64,000 nt of DNA from Paenibacillus polymyxa (GTDB taxonomy: Bacteria; Bacillota; Bacilli; Paenibacillales; Paenibacillaceae), in NCBI RefSeq assembly GCF_015710975.1, contig NZ_CP049783.1, positions 1,981,501-2,045,500 of the forward strand, given 5' to 3'. The translations under genes were made by a program, and so were the position numbers. A model generated the notes under the pieces. The model was not told the DNA's origin, did no database searches, and was given only the letters and a program-made list of their open reading frames with translations. Below are positions 26,794 through 35,527 of this stretch, in pieces. The first letter of the stretch is position 1. Each line of letters starts with the position of its first letter.

Positions 26794-27372
26794 TTAAGAT
26801 ATCCCTTTTTCTAAAAGCATCCACACTTCTGCAAACTCCTGATCAATCGTCGGATTCTTCCATTCGTAAGCATGTGCGGGATGATGAAAACGGGCTGTGG
26901 CATAGAAAAGCGTACGCGCCAGTTGGGGCGGCTGATCCGCTGTGATACCCCCGCGCACAATAATATCAGCGAGCTGATCCACAATGTGGGCGATATGTTG
27001 GTCGATTAAATCCGCGGCTTGCTCGGTGACCCGGGTATACATCTCGAACATTTCCTCGTCATCGCGGGCATAATACTGCTTAAGTTCGACCAAGGTCTGT
27101 ATATATCGTTTTAAGTGCGATATTCCTAGCACAGATGAATCCTGGCATATCTCCGTTAACGGATCGATAATCTTTTCATTTAGCCATTTTTCGGTCACGC
27201 CTTCAAGAAGCTCGGCTTTACTTTTAAAGTGTCGGTAAATAGTGCCGTGACTTACTCCTAACACTTTGGCAACATCCGTCACGGAGCTTTTGGTTACACC
27301 AAAACGTCTAAGGGTGTCTTCTGTCGCGATAAGAATCTGTTCCTTGGTCAGTATATCTGAGGATTTTTCCAT
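26794..27372 (-). CDS. TetR-family transcriptional regulator
   Basis: This 192-residue protein has the TetR N-terminal HTH: ATEDTLRRFGVTKSSVTDVAKVLGVSHGTIYRHFKSKAELL (residues about 12-55). The C-terminal ligand domain includes the pattern of the YcdC/TetR_C group. The ATG lies 30 nt after its only good ribosome site (AAGGAGG, 27403-27409), with a perfect 20-nt inverted repeat between them. It heads a run with the SDR gene 27 nt downstream. Confidence 0.87.
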   Translation of the reverse strand: MEKSSDILTKEQILIATEDTLRRFGVTKSSVTDVAKVLGVSHGTIYRHFKSKAELLEGVTEKWLNEKIIDPLTEICQDSSVLGISHLKRYIQTLVELKQYYARDDEEMFEMYTRVTEQAADLIDQHIAHIVDQLADIIVRGGITADQPPQLARTLFYATARFHHPAHAYEWKNPTIDQEFAEVWMLLEKGIS

Positions 27373-27376
27373 AGAG

Positions 27377-27396
27377 ACACGGTTGACTTACCGTGT
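27377..27396 (-). promoter_or_regulatory. Perfect inverted repeat between SD and start codon of the TetR gene
   Basis: ACACGGT-TGACTT-ACCGTGT is a perfect 7-6-7 dyad. As DNA it is a likely autoregulatory operator for the TetR protein. As RNA it would fold into a hairpin that brings the AAGGAGG at 27403-27409 to a normal distance from the ATG at 27372. Confidence 0.65.
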
Positions 27397-27424
27397 GAGT
27401 CACCTCCTTGAAGTCAGGATAACA

Positions 27425-27477
27425 CAAAGAGTATCAAATGACAAATATACGTTTTTGTCATTTGATACTCTCTTTTT
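27425..27477. terminator. Long perfect hairpin between the TetR and peroxidase genes
   Basis: GAGTATCAAATGACAAA (27429-27445) and its complement (27454-27470) form a 17-bp perfect stem with an 8-nt loop, with AAA and TTTTT flanks. On the minus strand it follows the glutathione peroxidase gene. Confidence 0.7.
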
Positions 27478-27505
27478 AAAGAATCTAAAGAAGTGACCAG
27501 GAAAC

Positions 27506-28051
27506 CTACAAGAGCGATTCGATGACAGGGTCAATAGCACAGGTTGCCGTTGTTACTTCAAATCTGGCTTTTACATAGCCGCCGCGATCAATCAGGAATT
27601 TGGAAAAATTCCACTTGATACCGTCGCCAACGTATATTTCTGGATATTTATCCTGCAAGAAATCGTCCATCCATTGACCGTCTTTGGCCTGGGTATCGAA
27701 GCCTTGAAACGGTGCCTGTTGGGTCAGATATTGAAATAAAGGATGAAGGGAAGAGCCTCTTACCTCCGTCTTCTCAAATAATGGGAAGGTTACTCCATGC
27801 TTAATTTGACAAATTCCCTGAACCTCCGAATTGCTACCCGGCTCTTTTCCATTGAATTGGTTACAAGGAAAAGCAAGGATTTCAAAACCTTGTTCTCTCC
27901 GTCTTTCATAGAGCTTTTGCAGATCAGCGAATTGGCTGGAGAAGCTACACATGCTGGCAGTGTTTACAATAAGGAGAACCTTACCTCTATAGTCTGACAA
28001 TTCAATCGGTTTCCCGTTAATTGAGGTTGCTTGAAAATCATAAACAGACAT
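27506..28051 (-). CDS. Glutathione peroxidase (BsaA-like, thioredoxin-type)
   Basis: This 181-residue protein is a thioredoxin-fold peroxidase: NTASMCSFSSQFADLQ (peroxidatic Cys about residue 36), FPCNQFNGKEPGS (Gln about 70) and IKWNFSKFLID (Trp and Asn, about 145). It contains Cys rather than selenocysteine and most likely uses thioredoxin to reduce hydroperoxides. The start matches the family. It appears monocistronic. Confidence 0.9.
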   Translation of the reverse strand: MSVYDFQATSINGKPIELSDYRGKVLLIVNTASMCSFSSQFADLQKLYERRREQGFEILAFPCNQFNGKEPGSNSEVQGICQIKHGVTFPLFEKTEVRGSSLHPLFQYLTQQAPFQGFDTQAKDGQWMDDFLQDKYPEIYVGDGIKWNFSKFLIDRGGYVKARFEVTTATCAIDPVIESLL

Positions 28052-28335
28052 GTTATCGTTCCTCCTCGCGTTATTTTTTAATACATCATATATCTAGAGT
28101 TGTTATTGGTCCAATATATTATCGGGATTAACTTTATAGGTATTTACAATAATTGCGTCATGTAAAGAGCCATAGTACCCCTCTCTCTCTCTTGAAATCA
28201 AAGAAGACTTGGCTTAGAGAAAGTAGGAGATTTGCCTCTTACATAGCAAACTGTGGCATTCGCCGTTACCAAGATAGAATATAGATGCATATTCATGTAG
28301 TGTGTGCAAAAACCCAACAGAATCGAGGGATATTC

Positions 28336-29067
28336 GTGCCCATTGGAAAGATGATTCAATACAAGGAAATGCAACAACATCCCATTTTACGCTCGCACTT
28401 GCCCGAAACCCGCTGGATTACGAATGCAAGGACTTTACGGATGCTGGATACCTACCGCACTGTTTTTATCAAGCCTAATTATGGCAGTGGAGGAACCGGC
28501 ATCATACGCGCGAAAAAGGTAGGGAGGAGATATGAGGTTCGTTGCGGCTCCAGTCGCAGAGTCGTTAGATCCCACGCTGTAAGAAGAGCAATTAGAAGCT
28601 ATCGGAGACCTCATCGTCGTTATTTGGTACAGCAAGGACTTAAGTTAGCCAAGTACAAAGGTTCGATTTTTGATGCCAGAGTGTATATGCAGAAGCCGGA
28701 ATCGGAATGGGTCATTTCAGGGATAACCGGCCGTGTCGCTGCACCTCGAAAGGTCGTTACCAACTATCGGAAGGGAGGACATGCGGCGCCGTTGTCCAAA
28801 GTGCTTTTAAGGGTTTTTAAAAATGACAGAGCGAAAATGAAAGAGATTTTGGACCAGGTCATTGAGCTTTCTAGAATCATTGCCGACACGATTGACCAAA
28901 ATCATCCGGTTCGCGAGCTGGGCATCGATCTTGCTATTGAAAAGAGCGGTCAAATCTGGATTATTGAGGCCAATCCGCATCCAGGACATATGTTATTCAG
29001 GCAGCTCCCTAATCATAAGATGATTCGCAACATTTTGAGAAATAAACGTCGTATTCATCATCATTAG
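28336..29067 (+). CDS. YheC/YheD-family ATP-grasp protein
   Basis: About 243 residues from GTG 28336, seven nt after GAGGG; the frame is open to ATG 28285 without a ribosome site. The ATP-grasp core is visible: FIKPNYGSGGTGIIR, YLVQQGLKLAKYKGSIFDARVYMQK, RELGIDLAIEKSGQIWIIEANPHPGH. YheC/YheD proteins are linked to the endospore coat in Bacillus. The middle is unusually basic (RRVVRSHAVRRAIRSYRRPHRR), so it may bind an acidic polymer. The 284 bp before it hold no gene; a short CT repeat lies near 28180. Confidence 0.82.
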   Translation: MPIGKMIQYKEMQQHPILRSHLPETRWITNARTLRMLDTYRTVFIKPNYGSGGTGIIRAKKVGRRYEVRCGSSRRVVRSHAVRRAIRSYRRPHRRYLVQQGLKLAKYKGSIFDARVYMQKPESEWVISGITGRVAAPRKVVTNYRKGGHAAPLSKVLLRVFKNDRAKMKEILDQVIELSRIIADTIDQNHPVRELGIDLAIEKSGQIWIIEANPHPGHMLFRQLPNHKMIRNILRNKRRIHHH

Positions 29068-29100
29068 GATAAAGTGTTTTAAATCATTTATGAATAAGAT

Positions 29101-29147
29101 AAGGAGGAGAACGCCCCGGCAAACTTGCGGGAGCATTCTCCTTTTTA
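29101..29147 (+). terminator. Intrinsic terminator after the YheC/YheD gene
   Basis: GGAGAACGC pairs with GCATTCTCC with one mismatch, an inner CCCG/CGGG stem lies within, and TTTTT follows. Confidence 0.75.
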
Positions 29148-29215
29148 GGTTCTAGCTCAACAGCCACCTTCTGTCTAAGAAGACGGCTTGTTTTTTACCT
29201 AGAAGCCCAGTAACT

Positions 29216-29956
29216 TTATAGCGTTTGTCCGCTGTCTATCGTAATGATCTGGCCTGTCATGGCTTCCTGTTCCAAAGCAGAGCAGACCATGCTGGCAATA
29301 TCCTCAGGTGTGGAAATGCGCTGTAGCAGCAAGTGGGGAGCCAATTGTTTCATTTGTTCTTCCCTACCTGCCCACCATCTTGTGGCCACCGCGCCTGGTA
29401 CGATGCAATTGACTCGAATATCAGGTGCCAGCGATCGTGCTAACGACTTGGTCAGCCCGTGAACGGCTGCTTTGGATACTGCATAGGGTAGCGAGGAACC
29501 TAGCCCTGTTTGTCCAGCTATACTTCCCAGATTGACGATAGCTCCTTGTTGACGATGCTTCATATAAGGAGCCACGGCTCTGGCACAGTGAAACATGCCT
29601 TTCACATTGACATCCAAGAGATCATTCCACACCGCTTCCGTAACGGCCTCTAGATCATCCATCGGAATATGATGTGTAATGCTGGCGTTATTCACCAGTA
29701 CATCAACCGTGCCGTATTGCTGAACAATCTGCTCGACCATCGCTCGAACTTCCCGATCTTGGGAAACATCTGCCTGTAATGCAATTGCACTTCCTCCCTG
29801 TTCAAGTATCCTACGTACGGTTTCCTCTGCATCGTCTTTAGAACGGGAATAGTTTACGACTACCGTAGCCTTACGATCCGCCAGCTCCATACATATGGCT
29901 CTCCCAATTCCTGTACCGCCTCCTGTAACCAGTGCTACTTTTTGATGTAAATCCAT
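29216..29956 (-). CDS. Short-chain dehydrogenase/reductase
   Basis: This 246-residue SDR starts at ATG 29956 after AAGGGGCGG; the frame runs open upstream to 30022. It has TGGGTGIGRAI (about residues 12-22), NNAS (about 89, in place of NNAG), Ser near 142 and YAVSKAAVHG (Tyr about 155, Lys about 159). NYSRSKDDA suggests NADPH. It is divergent from the LysR-type gene, which is therefore its likely regulator. Confidence 0.87.
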   Translation of the reverse strand: MDLHQKVALVTGGGTGIGRAICMELADRKATVVVNYSRSKDDAEETVRRILEQGGSAIALQADVSQDREVRAMVEQIVQQYGTVDVLVNNASITHHIPMDDLEAVTEAVWNDLLDVNVKGMFHCARAVAPYMKHRQQGAIVNLGSIAGQTGLGSSLPYAVSKAAVHGLTKSLARSLAPDIRVNCIVPGAVATRWWAGREEQMKQLAPHLLLQRISTPEDIASMVCSALEQEAMTGQIITIDSGQTL

Positions 29957-30049
29957 GTATGTCCGCCCCTTATCCAACTCGTTAGTTTTGTGTGAAAAAT
30001 AATATGATCTAATATGGATCATTGTAGAGGATGTATTATATTATGTATA

Positions 30050-30088
30050 ATTGAATTAACTGAACTTTAAATTCAATAAAATTGAATT
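30050..30088. promoter_or_regulatory. Probable LysR operator: three ATTGAATT half-sites
   Basis: ATTGAATT occurs at 30050-30057 and 30081-30088, and its inverse AATTCAAT at 30070-30077. They lie between the divergent SDR and LysR genes, just before the regulator start, as expected for an autoregulatory LysR site. Confidence 0.55.
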
Positions 30089-30113
30089 AAACGAGCGACT
30101 TAGGAGTAGGAGA

Positions 30114-31028
30114 ATGGATATTAAAGCACTTAAAACATTTCAGATGATTGTGAATTGCGGAAGTTTTATGCGTGCAGCGGAAGCGTTGAATTATGCACAA
30201 TCCACCGTGACGATGCAAATACAGAGACTGGAATCCGATCTAGGAGTTCAGTTGATTGAACGGGGCAAGAAGATAAAGTTAACTGAAGCGGGCAGGATGT
30301 TTTACGAGCAAAGTCTGCATATTGTAAAAGATATGGAGCAATTGCAGGAAAATATGGAGAACCTGCAAAAGGGAACCGCAGGCGACATTCGCATAGGGGT
30401 GACTGAACCGACCGCCAGTTACCGACTACCTGAAATTTTAAAGCGATTCTTAAACCATTATCCTTACATTCGGATTTCTGTTGAGTTTGGGAATACCCCT
30501 ACATTAAGCGAGCGTATTCTCAAAGGGGATGTGGACATCGCATTATGCTCTGCTCCGGATTTGGGTACAGAACTATATTTTGAACCTTTATTTAAGGAGA
30601 ATTTTGTAGTTTTGATGCCTGAACATCACCCTCTTGCACAAAAGGAGTGCATTGGACCCGCAGATTTGCAAGGGCATCGCCTACTTATTACGTCGTCCAT
30701 CTGTCCCTATCGGCGTAAACTTGAAATGGTCATGAAGGAATATGGAATAACCACGTTAGACACGATGGAAATTGGCAGCATGACGGCTCTAAAATCCTAT
30801 GTGGAATGTGAATTAGGAATTGCTCTTGTGCCACAAATTCTAGTCGATCCTGTCCCGGGAGGAACAGCAGTGAGGCAATTAAGCGGCAGCTTGATCGATA
30901 TGACCTTTGGTCTTCTGTGTAAAGCAACCGAGGCACCGCTGAAGCTGGCAAGCTCAAGGCTATATTCCGTATTAAAGCAGAACTTGGGCAATTGTCCTGA
31001 GCACACAATATCAAACCGACTGCAATAG
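30114..31028 (+). CDS. LysR-family transcriptional regulator
   Basis: This 304-residue protein has the LysR HTH (MDIKALKTFQMIVNCGSFMRAAEALNYAQSTVTMQIQRLESDLG, residues 1-43) and a periplasmic-binding-like effector domain (DIRIGVTEPTASYRLPEIL near residue 93, GDVDIALCSAP near 140). GGAG precedes the ATG. It is divergent from an SDR gene and so likely controls it; the effector is unknown. Confidence 0.9.
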   Translation: MDIKALKTFQMIVNCGSFMRAAEALNYAQSTVTMQIQRLESDLGVQLIERGKKIKLTEAGRMFYEQSLHIVKDMEQLQENMENLQKGTAGDIRIGVTEPTASYRLPEILKRFLNHYPYIRISVEFGNTPTLSERILKGDVDIALCSAPDLGTELYFEPLFKENFVVLMPEHHPLAQKECIGPADLQGHRLLITSSICPYRRKLEMVMKEYGITTLDTMEIGSMTALKSYVECELGIALVPQILVDPVPGGTAVRQLSGSLIDMTFGLLCKATEAPLKLASSRLYSVLKQNLGNCPEHTISNRLQ

Positions 31029-31045
31029 GCAGCCGGTTCGTTTGG

Positions 31046-31915
31046 TTATTTTTTCGTAATGGGAATCCATACTTCACTTCGGTATTCCTCAGCATGAGTA
31101 TTCCCCATGGTATATACTTCTAGCTCAGGCCCGCCTGAGTGCTCATAGTTGCTGGCAGGGAACCATTCCTGGTAAATTCTTTGCCATACCTTCTGGATCG
31201 AGTGAGGCATAGGGCCGATGGATGTAAACACGGCCCAGGTTGCAGCCGGGATGGTTCTGGCTTCTAATCCGTTCGAGGCTGCTACGTCTTCACTGCCCTC
31301 TGCGGCGATAAGGTAGCTAAACGTTTCCTCACCGTACTTCATGTCCAGACATATACCGAGGATATCATCGCCTGTCCCCAAGGCATGAATGCGATCTGAT
31401 GTGCCATCTCCGTTAAGCCGATCCCAGAATTTTGGGATTTCCCGAAGATTTTCGCCGTTCTTAGTAGTAACTTGAATGGACTTCCCAATGACCGTAAACG
31501 CCGCCTTCTCTACAATTTTATAATCCATTTCCTGATCTCCCTTCAGCGATAGGTGGAAGGTGATGCGCGGAAAGGCTTTCAGGTTCACTCCCGGGTTTCT
31601 GGCCTCAGAGGGAGAAATACCGTGTACCTTTCGGAACGCTTTAGAAAAAGATTCGGGGGAATCATATCCGTATTTGAACGCAACATCCAGTACTTTGGTG
31701 GTAGAAAGACTCAACTCCTGAGCAGCCAGGGTCAATCGACGTTTGCGCACATATTCTGCTACCGTAACGCCAGTCAGCATATAAAACATCCGTTGAAAAT
31801 GAAAGGGAGACGAGTAGGCCGCCTTTGCAATTTCATCGATATTGAGGGGCTGCTGCATTCTATCTTCCATTAGATCGAGTGCGTTCTTGATCCGAACCAA
31901 CCATTCCAACCACAT
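31046..31915 (-). CDS. AraC-family regulator with GyrI-like effector domain
   Basis: About 289 residues. The N-terminal AraC HTH pair (residues about 8-105: NIDEIAKAAYSSPFHFQRMFYMLTG, VLDVAFKYGYDSPESFSKAFRKVHGISP) is followed by a GyrI/SOUL-like effector domain (MDYKIVEKAAFTVIGKSI to EYRSEVWIPITKK). This layout is that of Rob/BmrR-like multidrug-responsive regulators. ATG 31915 lies close to AAGGAAGG; a TTG at 31909 is better spaced, so the exact start is uncertain. Confidence 0.85.
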   Translation of the reverse strand: MWLEWLVRIKNALDLMEDRMQQPLNIDEIAKAAYSSPFHFQRMFYMLTGVTVAEYVRKRRLTLAAQELSLSTTKVLDVAFKYGYDSPESFSKAFRKVHGISPSEARNPGVNLKAFPRITFHLSLKGDQEMDYKIVEKAAFTVIGKSIQVTTKNGENLREIPKFWDRLNGDGTSDRIHALGTGDDILGICLDMKYGEETFSYLIAAEGSEDVAASNGLEARTIPAATWAVFTSIGPMPHSIQKVWQRIYQEWFPASNYEHSGGPELEVYTMGNTHAEEYRSEVWIPITKK

Positions 31916-32164
31916 CACCTTCCTTGGTTGTAATCATATCATTCACGGTGTCCGTCATCCTGTCTTTGCGTGCTGTTGTTGAACAGGGTTTCATCAGCCT
32001 GCCCCCTTGTGTTCATAATTAAAATTTGGGACAATAAAAGAAGTGTTTGAATAGCGCAGAGCGCTCAAACATGCTATGATGCAATGATAGTTGAGACGAG
32101 TCGTGATGGCTAGGGTTTATATATAGAAATACGAATTTTAACGTTTGTGAAAAGAGGATCGAAC

Positions 32165-33262
32165 ATGAAAAAGGAATCCATTTATGGATTAACGTTAGAC
32201 CAATTGACAGCATGGCTCATGGAGCATGGACATAAAAAATCTCGGGCATTACAGGTATGGGACGCATTGTACCGGAAACGAATTACTGATTTTGCGGCGA
32301 TGACAGAGGTTCACGAGAGTTGTACTCGCTTGTTGGCAGAGCACTTCTCTATTGAAATCCTGGAAGAACACGTGAAGCAACAATCAGCAGACGGGACGGT
32401 CAAGTTTTTGTTCCGCTTGCAGGATGGGAATTTGATTGAGACGGTATTAATGCGGCATAAGTTTGGACTATCCGTATGTGTGACGACCCAGGTGGGATGT
32501 AACATTGGATGCAGCTTCTGCGCGAGCGGATTGTTGAAGAAGAGCCGTGACCTTTCCAGTGGTGAAATTGTAGGACAAATCATGAAGGTGCAGCTGTATC
32601 TGGACCAGGAACGTCCGGGCGACCGGGTCAGTCACGTTGTGGTAATGGGGATTGGCGAACCGTTTGATAACTTTGTGAACCTGTCCGATTTCATTCGGGT
32701 CATTAAGGATCACAAAGGGCTGGCGATTGGGCCGCGGCATATTACTGTGTCCACAAGTGGCCTTGCCGATAAAATTATTGAATTTGCAGATTCCGATCTA
32801 CACGTCAACCTTGCGATCTCCCTCCATGCTCCAAATAATGAGATTCGTACCCGCATTATGAAGATCAACCGGGCGATCCCGATTGAGAAGCTCATGCAGG
32901 CGATTGACTATTATTTGGACAAAACCAATCGTCGGATTACGCTAGAGTACATCCTCCTGAAGGATGTTAATGACGGTAAGGAGCATGCGCTCGAACTGGC
33001 TGAGCTGGTGGGCCATCGTCGCAATCTGGCGAATGTGAACCTGATTCCGTACAATCCGGTGGATGAGCATAGTCAATACCAGCGGAGTGAGTCGGAGTCG
33101 ATTACTGGCTTCTATGATGTGTTGAAAAAGCAAGGCATTAGCTGTAGTGTTCGGCTGGAGCACGGAGTCGACATTGATGCGGCCTGTGGACAGCTACGCA
33201 GCAAGCAAATTCGCAAGGATGCGAGCGGCAGCCGCAATGCGGAGCGCGAAGCGATTAGTTAA
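32165..33262 (+). CDS. rlmN: 23S rRNA (adenine2503-C2)-methyltransferase RlmN
   Basis: This 365-residue radical SAM enzyme starts at ATG 32165 after [16 protein letters not shown] (about residues 111-118) binds the 4Fe-4S cluster; [18 protein letters not shown] and [13 protein letters not shown] (methyl-carrier Cys near residue 340) are the RlmN signature. RlmN methylates A2503 of 23S rRNA and A37 of some tRNAs. The linker [12 protein letters not shown] is one residue shorter than in B. subtilis but looks usual for Paenibacillus. I considered the resistance enzyme Cfr and rejected it. Confidence 0.9.
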   Translation: MKKESIYGLTLDQLTAWLMEHGHKKSRALQVWDALYRKRITDFAAMTEVHESCTRLLAEHFSIEILEEHVKQQSADGTVKFLFRLQDGNLIETVLMRHKFGLSVCVTTQVGCNIGCSFCASGLLKKSRDLSSGEIVGQIMKVQLYLDQERPGDRVSHVVVMGIGEPFDNFVNLSDFIRVIKDHKGLAIGPRHITVSTSGLADKIIEFADSDLHVNLAISLHAPNNEIRTRIMKINRAIPIEKLMQAIDYYLDKTNRRITLEYILLKDVNDGKEHALELAELVGHRRNLANVNLIPYNPVDEHSQYQRSESESITGFYDVLKKQGISCSVRLEHGVDIDAACGQLRSKQIRKDASGSRNAEREAIS

Positions 33263-33271
33263 AATGCACGA

Positions 33272-33302
33272 GCGTACTCTCTAACAGGAGTACGCTTTTT
33301 TT
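33272..33302 (+). terminator. Intrinsic terminator of rlmN
   Basis: GCGTACTC and GAGTACGC form a perfect 8-bp stem with an 8-nt loop, followed by seven T. Confidence 0.9.
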
Positions 33303-33402
33303 ATACATGAGCCATGGAACAAAACGCCAACTGTAAATGTGAAAATAGTCACGTAATAGTTGCTGCTTTTACGTTATAGTGAGTGGTTAGTGGAGGGGTT
33401 AT

Positions 33403-34104
33403 ATGGCTAACGTAATTTCAAATGTGGCGCTCGTTCCGGGCATTTATGTAATGAAGATAGAGGGCAAATTTAAAGGGAAAATGGGTCAGTTCTACATGCT
33501 GCGCAGCGGGAATGGTTACCCACTGCTGCCCAGACCCATCAGCATTTATGATATCGGGGAAGAGAGTATTTCCTTTTTATACCGGGTTGTTGGAGAGGGG
33601 ACCAATTTATTTTCCCAGTTACAGCCTGGTCAGGAGATTCAGTTGGAAGGACCTTTCGGAAACGGGTTTCCGCAGGTCGAGGGCAGCCTAGCTTTAATCG
33701 GCGGTGGCATGGGTACAGCACCTTTGTTGTTGGCTGCAAAATATTACCCACATGCAGACGTTTATCTGGGTTTTGCACAGCAAGCCTTTGGGGTTGAAGC
33801 GTTCGAGGCAGCGGCAGCATCTGTACAGGTCAAAGTAGGGGGAAGCATCGTCGAACAGGTCGATCCGGCTCGCTATGCGAATATGTTTTCCTGCGGGCCC
33901 ACTCCGATGTTGCAAGCACTTGCGTTGAAAACGGCGGGTACAGCGTCCCGTTTATATATTTCAACAGAAAGACACATGGCTTGCGGTATTGGCGCATGTT
34001 TGGGCTGTACTATGCGTACCCGTGAAGGCAATCGGAGGGTATGTAAGGAAGGGCCTGTATTCCCGGTGGAGGAGGTGGAGTTCGATGATCTCCATGGCAT
34101 GTAA
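33403..34104 (+). CDS. pyrK: Dihydroorotate dehydrogenase electron-transfer subunit PyrK
   Basis: This 233-residue protein has the FAD-binding pattern RPISIYD and [10 protein letters not shown], the NAD-binding pattern [17 protein letters not shown], and the C-terminal 2Fe-2S cluster CGIGACLGC with a further Cys in RRVCKEGP. PyrK passes electrons from dihydroorotate through FAD and the cluster to NAD+, as partner of the type 1B PyrD. The start of pyrD overlaps its last 20 nt. The rest of the pyrimidine operon is not in this window. Confidence 0.92.
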   Translation: MANVISNVALVPGIYVMKIEGKFKGKMGQFYMLRSGNGYPLLPRPISIYDIGEESISFLYRVVGEGTNLFSQLQPGQEIQLEGPFGNGFPQVEGSLALIGGGMGTAPLLLAAKYYPHADVYLGFAQQAFGVEAFEAAAASVQVKVGGSIVEQVDPARYANMFSCGPTPMLQALALKTAGTASRLYISTERHMACGIGACLGCTMRTREGNRRVCKEGPVFPVEEVEFDDLHGM

Positions 34105-35017
34105 TATAGCAGGTGTACCGTTCAAAAATCCAATTATCATGGCATCCGGTACGTTTGGGTTCGGGCGTGAGTATGCAGAATTCTATTCTCCTGAGCTACT
34201 CGGCGGCATCGTCGGCAAGGGACTAACCCTTCATCCGAAGGCGGGGAATACGGGGCAACGAATACATGAGACAGCATCCGGTATGCTGAATAGTGTAGGA
34301 TTGGAAAATCCAGGCGTGGCGGCTTTTTTGAAGGATGAACTGGATGACATGACTCGCTGGAATACAGCTGTTATTGCCAATGTGGGCGGCTCCAATCTGG
34401 AGGAATACGTTCAGGCCGTAGCCATGATTACGGAAAACGCGCAAAAACGCCGTACAATGAACCGCAGAGGCGTTGACATGCTGGAATTGAACATTTCATG
34501 TCCCAATGTGAAGCAGGGTGGAATGCAATTTGGTATCCAGACGGAGGTAGCACGGGAGGTTGTGCGTCAGGTGCGCAATGTGACGGCACTTCCGCTGATC
34601 GTCAAGCTATCTCCGAATGCAGAGAACATCACGCAGATGGCAGTGATGTGCGAGGAAGAAGGCGCGGACGGGGTTTCGCTGATCAATACATTTTCTGCAA
34701 TGAAAATAGATATACGTCGGCGTCGCAGTGTCTTTGCCAACACGTATGCAGGCCTTTCCGGCCCGGCAATCAAGCCGATTGCCTTGCGCATGGTTCACCA
34801 GGTGGCGCAGGCGGTATCGATTCCTGTGATCGGGATGGGCGGGATCAGCTCGGTGGAGGACATTATTGAATTCACCATGGCAGGGGCCGCCGCCATTCAG
34901 GTGGGAACGTATAATTTTGTCCATTTACATGCAGGGGCTGAGCTGGTATATGGACTAGAACAATGGATGCAGCAGGAAAAGGTGCAGTCGTTGGATGAGA
35001 TACGAGGAATTTTGTGA
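34085..35017 (+). CDS. pyrD: Dihydroorotate dehydrogenase, type 1B catalytic subunit PyrD
   Basis: About 310 residues from ATG 34085 (GGTGGAG five nt upstream); the open frame further upstream lies within pyrK. FMN and substrate motifs are [35 protein letters not shown] (with the active-site Cys of class 1B), VKLSPN and [14 protein letters not shown]. It oxidises dihydroorotate to orotate together with PyrK in the cytosol. Translational coupling with pyrK fits a 1:1 complex. Confidence 0.92.
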   Translation: MISMACNIAGVPFKNPIIMASGTFGFGREYAEFYSPELLGGIVGKGLTLHPKAGNTGQRIHETASGMLNSVGLENPGVAAFLKDELDDMTRWNTAVIANVGGSNLEEYVQAVAMITENAQKRRTMNRRGVDMLELNISCPNVKQGGMQFGIQTEVAREVVRQVRNVTALPLIVKLSPNAENITQMAVMCEEEGADGVSLINTFSAMKIDIRRRRSVFANTYAGLSGPAIKPIALRMVHQVAQAVSIPVIGMGGISSVEDIIEFTMAGAAAIQVGTYNFVHLHAGAELVYGLEQWMQQEKVQSLDEIRGIL

Positions 35018-35048
35018 ATTTTGGACTCGTTTGTGCATAAACTTAAGC

Positions 35049-35094
35049 ATACAAAACCGGCTTGTCTTTTTAGGCAAGCCGGTTTTGTATTTTA
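35049..35094. terminator. Bidirectional terminator after pyrD
   Basis: ATACAAAACCGGCTTG (35049-35064) and CAAGCCGGTTTTGTAT (35075-35090) form a perfect 16-bp stem with a 10-nt loop. It can serve pyrD and the small minus-strand gene that follows. Confidence 0.9.
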
Positions 35095-35113
35095 CCGAAC
35101 CAGCCAGACTCGA

Positions 35114-35296
35114 CTAATGGTTAATATCGCATTTGTTCAAGATGAACGAAATTTGATTTTCCAGCCGATGAATGGCTTCCTTGGATGCCTGGTCGTTGGC
35201 ATCTTGTGCCTGAAGCGTAGCGAGCTCCTGCTTGAGCTGGTGAAGGTCTTGTCCTGCATGGGAGCAGTCGTAATTGCTTTCGAGATTGTCAATCAT
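35114..35296 (-). CDS. Small hypothetical coiled-coil protein, 60 residues
   Basis: This is a short but well-supported gene: AAGGGAGG lies seven nt before the ATG, and a bidirectional terminator follows its stop. The product is rich in Gln, Asp, Leu and Ala (DLHQLKQELATLQAQ, KEAIHRLENQISFILNK) and should form an amphipathic helix or coiled coil. There are two Cys (near residues 11 and 56). I recognise no family. Confidence 0.65.
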   Translation of the reverse strand: MIDNLESNYDCSHAGQDLHQLKQELATLQAQDANDQASKEAIHRLENQISFILNKCDINH

Positions 35297-35527
35297 CCGT
35301 TATCCTCCCTTTCGTTAGGTATACGTCCTTATTATGGAGGATTGATCTTTCCTTATTCAGCATATTGTTCTATTTCAGATACAGACTACGTTAATTCCCG
35401 ATGAGGCGCGTAAAGCTTGCAGAATAAGAAGGGAATTTGTCAAACAATGTCGAATAAAAAGGGATTATAGGGGCAAGATAGGCTCTTCTTCTCATGGAGA
35501 GCTTGATAAAGAAGCTGGGTGATAGGG

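Noticed and set aside
28178..28196. CT dinucleotide repeat before the YheC/YheD gene as a phase-variation tract.
   Set aside because: It is short, about six units, and lies well upstream of the start with no gene reading through it.
32165..33262. Cfr-type antibiotic-resistance methyltransferase.
   Set aside because: [14 protein letters not shown] and the C-terminus follow RlmN, not Cfr, and the short linker after the CxxxCxxC motif looks usual for Paenibacillus RlmN.
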